Below are positions 38,449 through 40,103 of a stretch of DNA of 40,103 bases, in pieces. The notes below the pieces were generated by a model. That model was not told where the DNA came from. It made no database searches and saw nothing but the letters and a program-made list of their open reading frames with translations. A program made the position numbers and the translations under genes. How positions within the stretch are numbered: the first letter of the stretch is position 1; each line of letters begins with the position of its first letter. Source of the DNA: CAZDXB01 sp964509335 (lineage in GTDB: Bacteria; Bacteroidota; Ignavibacteria; Kapaibacteriales; UBA2268); NCBI GenBank assembly GCA_964509335.1, contig CAZDXB010000025.1, forward strand, positions 1-40,103. The letters run 5' to 3'.

Positions 38449-38479
38449 TTTGAAGCGACGTTTCTTATACTTAAATTTG
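38449..38479 (+). promoter_or_regulatory. Promoter of the mrp-nfu operon
   Basis: TTTG (38449-38452), a 19-nt spacer and TAAATTTG (38472-38479) fit the Bacteroidetes consensus. The transcript would start near 38486, giving a leader of about 28 nt with GGGGA before the ATG at 38514. Confidence 0.65.
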
Positions 38480-38513
38480 ATTTTTATTTTGTATTCAATA
38501 TGGGGACAGAAAA

Positions 38514-39611
38514 ATGTCTGACAATTTAAACATCGATAAAATAAAAGACGCTATTTCAAAAATTAAAGACCCCGATTTAGGTCTTACGTTAGAAGAACTT
38601 GACGCCGTTAAAGAAATAAAAGAAAACGGCGACGCGCTGCAAATACAACTCGAGCTTGTTCAACCGATACATTGGGCGGCGGAAAAAATCAACGTAGGAA
38701 TTTCGGAAGAGCTGAAAAAAGCGGCGCCCGGAGCTGAATTCGAAGTTCTGGTAAACGAGAAACCTTTTGAATTGGGCGAAAGAAAGTATCTAAAAGGAGT
38801 AAAAAACATAATAGCCGTGGCTTCCGGCAAAGGAGGAGTCGGCAAATCGGCTTTAGCGGCTAATATCGCCGCTTCGCTGTCGCTGAAGGAAGCAAAAGTT
38901 GGATTGCTCGACGGCGACGTTTACGGTCCAAGCCAACCGACTATGTACGGCTTAAAAGACGACAAATTAATCGCGGAAGAAAGAGAAGACGGCTCGACCG
39001 TAGCGTATCCCATAGAAAAATACGGCGTTAAAGTCGCCTCAATGGGATTCGTAATGGAGCAAAATCAAGCCGCTATCGTCAGGGGACCTTTGCTTTCCAA
39101 GTATTTCTCAGTTCTTTTCGAGCAAGTCGATTGGGGCGCTTTGGATTTCCTAGTTTTTGACTTGCCGCCGGGAACGGGCGATATTCAGCTTACTTTAACT
39201 CAACAAATACCGCTAACAGGCTCTGTTATCGTAACGACACCGCAGGACATTTCGCTCGCCGACGTCAGAAGAGCGGCGGCTATGTTTAGAAAAGTTGACG
39301 TCGTGAACTTAGGCGTAATCGAGAATATGAGCTATTTTACGCCTCCCGAATTGCCCGACAAAAAATACTATATATTCGGCAAGGGCGGCGGACAAGCGGT
39401 GGCGAAGGAACAAAACGTCGGCTTTTTAGGCGAAGCGCCGCTCGATATGCAAATGAGAGAAACCAACGACGGCGGGACTCCTTTGGTGTTCGCAGATAGA
39501 GATTGCAAGCAAACGCGAATATTGAACGAGGTAACGGCAAATATCGTCAGCGAAGTTAGAAAACAGAATCACAAAAAATCTAAACAATCGAACGTGGATA
39601 TTTCTGTGTAA
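38514..39611 (+). CDS. mrp: Mrp/ApbC-type Fe-S cluster carrier ATPase
   Basis: The 365-aa protein has an N-terminal DUF59/MIP18 domain (about 5-85), then a P-loop ATPase with the deviant Walker A GKGGVGKS (105-112), GLLDGDVYGPSQP, and DLPPGTGD. It carries Fe-S clusters to apoproteins. The usual CPxC after ENMSYF is replaced by FTPPELPDKKYYIFG; this cysteine-free form is seen in many Bacteroidota relatives, so cluster binding must use other ligands or a partner. It overlaps the NifU-C-type gene by one base (TAATG), which may supply the Cys pair. Confidence 0.93.
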   Translation: MSDNLNIDKIKDAISKIKDPDLGLTLEELDAVKEIKENGDALQIQLELVQPIHWAAEKINVGISEELKKAAPGAEFEVLVNEKPFELGERKYLKGVKNIIAVASGKGGVGKSALAANIAASLSLKEAKVGLLDGDVYGPSQPTMYGLKDDKLIAEEREDGSTVAYPIEKYGVKVASMGFVMEQNQAAIVRGPLLSKYFSVLFEQVDWGALDFLVFDLPPGTGDIQLTLTQQIPLTGSVIVTTPQDISLADVRRAAAMFRKVDVVNLGVIENMSYFTPPELPDKKYYIFGKGGGQAVAKEQNVGFLGEAPLDMQMRETNDGGTPLVFADRDCKQTRILNEVTANIVSEVRKQNHKKSKQSNVDISV

Positions 39612-39850
39612 TGAAAGAAGATATAAAGAAAAGAATCAAAAAAGTAATCGACAAAATTCAACCCCATCTCGCCAAGGACGGCGGCGGGGTTGAGTTTGTC
39701 AACTACGACGAGCAAACCGATTATGTTTTCGTTAGGTTCACGGGCGTTTGCAAAGATTGCCCGTTAAGAGGTATGACATTAAGAGCCGGGATTGAACGTT
39801 TTTTGATTCGCTATATACCCGAAGTCAAGAGAGTAGAAGCGATAAGATAA
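39611..39850 (+). CDS. NifU C-terminal-domain Fe-S scaffold
   Basis: A 79-aa stand-alone Nfu domain: IQPHLAKDGGGVEFV near 16-30 and GVCKDCPLRGMTLRAGIE with Cys47 and Cys50. A dimer would bind a 4Fe-4S cluster through two CxxC pairs and hand it on. Its ATG overlaps the mrp stop codon, so the two are made together and probably work together. Length is normal for the short form. Confidence 0.93.
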   Translation: MKEDIKKRIKKVIDKIQPHLAKDGGGVEFVNYDEQTDYVFVRFTGVCKDCPLRGMTLRAGIERFLIRYIPEVKRVEAIR

Positions 39851-39886
39851 CGAAAAACAAAATCGTTTATTCGACACATAAAAAGT

Positions 39887-39918
39887 TTTGAATATGTCGT
39901 CAAAGAACCTTATCTTTG
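39887..39918 (+). promoter_or_regulatory. Promoter of the tRNA-Val/tRNA-Leu pair
   Basis: TTTG (39887-39890), a 20-nt spacer and TATCTTTG (39911-39918) fit the -33/-7 pattern. It ends 11 nt before the tRNA-Val, so the transcript would carry only a few leader bases. Confidence 0.7.
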
Positions 39919-39929
39919 TAGTTCGATTT

Positions 39930-40004
39930 GGGCAGATAGTTCAGTTGGTCTAGAACGCCTGCCTTACAAGCAGGAGGTCGGGGGTTCGACCCCCTCTCTG
40001 CCCA
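39930..40004 (+). tRNA. tRNA-Val (anticodon TAC)
   Basis: A 75-nt cloverleaf: acceptor GGGCAGA with TCTGCCC, D loop AGTTGGT, anticodon stem CCTGC/GCAGG with loop CTTACAA (TAC at its centre) and T arm GGGGGTTCGACCCCC in part. Discriminator A; CCA is not encoded. Confidence 0.96.
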
Positions 40005-40016
40005 CGATTTTTAAAA

Positions 40017-40102
40017 GCAGAAGTGGCGGAATTGGTAGACGCGCTAGACTCAAAATCTAGTGTTCTTCACGGGACGTGAGGGTTCGAGTCCCTCCTTCTG
40101 CA
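40017..40102 (+). tRNA. tRNA-Leu (anticodon CAA)
   Basis: A class II tRNA with acceptor GCAGAAG/CTTCTGC, anticodon stem CTAGA/TCTAG with loop CTCAAAA (CAA), a long variable arm (TGTTCTTCACGGGACGTG) and T loop GTTCGAGTC. It is complete to the discriminator A; the window ends one base later. Co-transcribed with the tRNA-Val 12 nt upstream. Confidence 0.95.
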
Positions 40103-40103
40103 C

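Overview
The window is a chromosomal stretch from a Bacteroidota/Chlorobiota-type (FCB group) bacterium of moderate GC content. Three things point there. Three secreted proteins end in type IX secretion sorting domains. Several promoters fit the Bacteroidetes RpoD pattern (TTG/TTTG, 18-21 nt, TAnnTTTG). The bS21, Mrp and TamB sequences look like those of this group. Because many genes also keep good Shine-Dalgarno (SD) sequences, I lean towards an Ignavibacteria/Kapabacteria-like lineage, but the window cannot settle this. There are no rRNA genes, phage modules, CRISPR arrays or intact insertion sequences.

Layout. 0-3.7 kb: a sugar-nucleotide epimerase (-) divergent from a methyltransferase and apolipoprotein N-acyltransferase pair (+). 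3.7-4.6 kb: an AT-rich island holding a DUF3800-family gene (-), tail to tail with a compact structured RNA that appears to have its own promoter and intrinsic terminator. 5.0-8.5 kb: two M16-type proteins, neither with the zinc-binding HxxEH motif. 8.6-10.5 kb: a receiver-CheB protein, then a small Tudor-like protein gene with rpsU behind an exceptionally strong SD. 10.5-11.7 kb: a C45-family hydrolase with a Tat-like signal. 11.7-18.35 kb (-): an isocitrate/isopropylmalate dehydrogenase-like enzyme, a lipoprotein, an HMG-CoA/citramalyl-CoA lyase-like enzyme, a class III CoA-transferase, two receiver-only regulators and both subunits of an isopropylmalate-isomerase-type hydro-lyase. 18.5-25.3 kb: a histidine kinase (-) divergent from a giant TamB-like protein and a cysteine-rich unknown. 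25.3-27.1 kb: a LiuC-like enoyl-CoA hydratase (-) and a thioredoxin/DUF6132/DUF1858 redox operon (+). 27.2-38.3 kb: three secreted T9SS cargo proteins interleaved with a TauE/SafE permease, serC, a C69 dipeptidase, an FmdB-type zinc ribbon and a MITE-like element. 38.5-40.1 kb: an Mrp-type Fe-S carrier ATPase overlapping a NifU-C scaffold, then tRNA-Val(TAC) and tRNA-Leu(CAA).

How the genes fit together. The best metabolic reading of the 11.7-18.35 kb block is a C5 branched-dicarboxylate route (citramalate, citraconate or a relative) that ends in CoA activation and cleavage; the substrates are inferred. Lnt, TamB, the lipoproteins and the T9SS cargo all belong to envelope building and secretion. 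The strongest candidate for an under-described system is the DUF3800 gene with its adjacent free-standing RNA at 3.74-4.62 kb. Several families of short palindromic repeats sit in the intergenic gaps.
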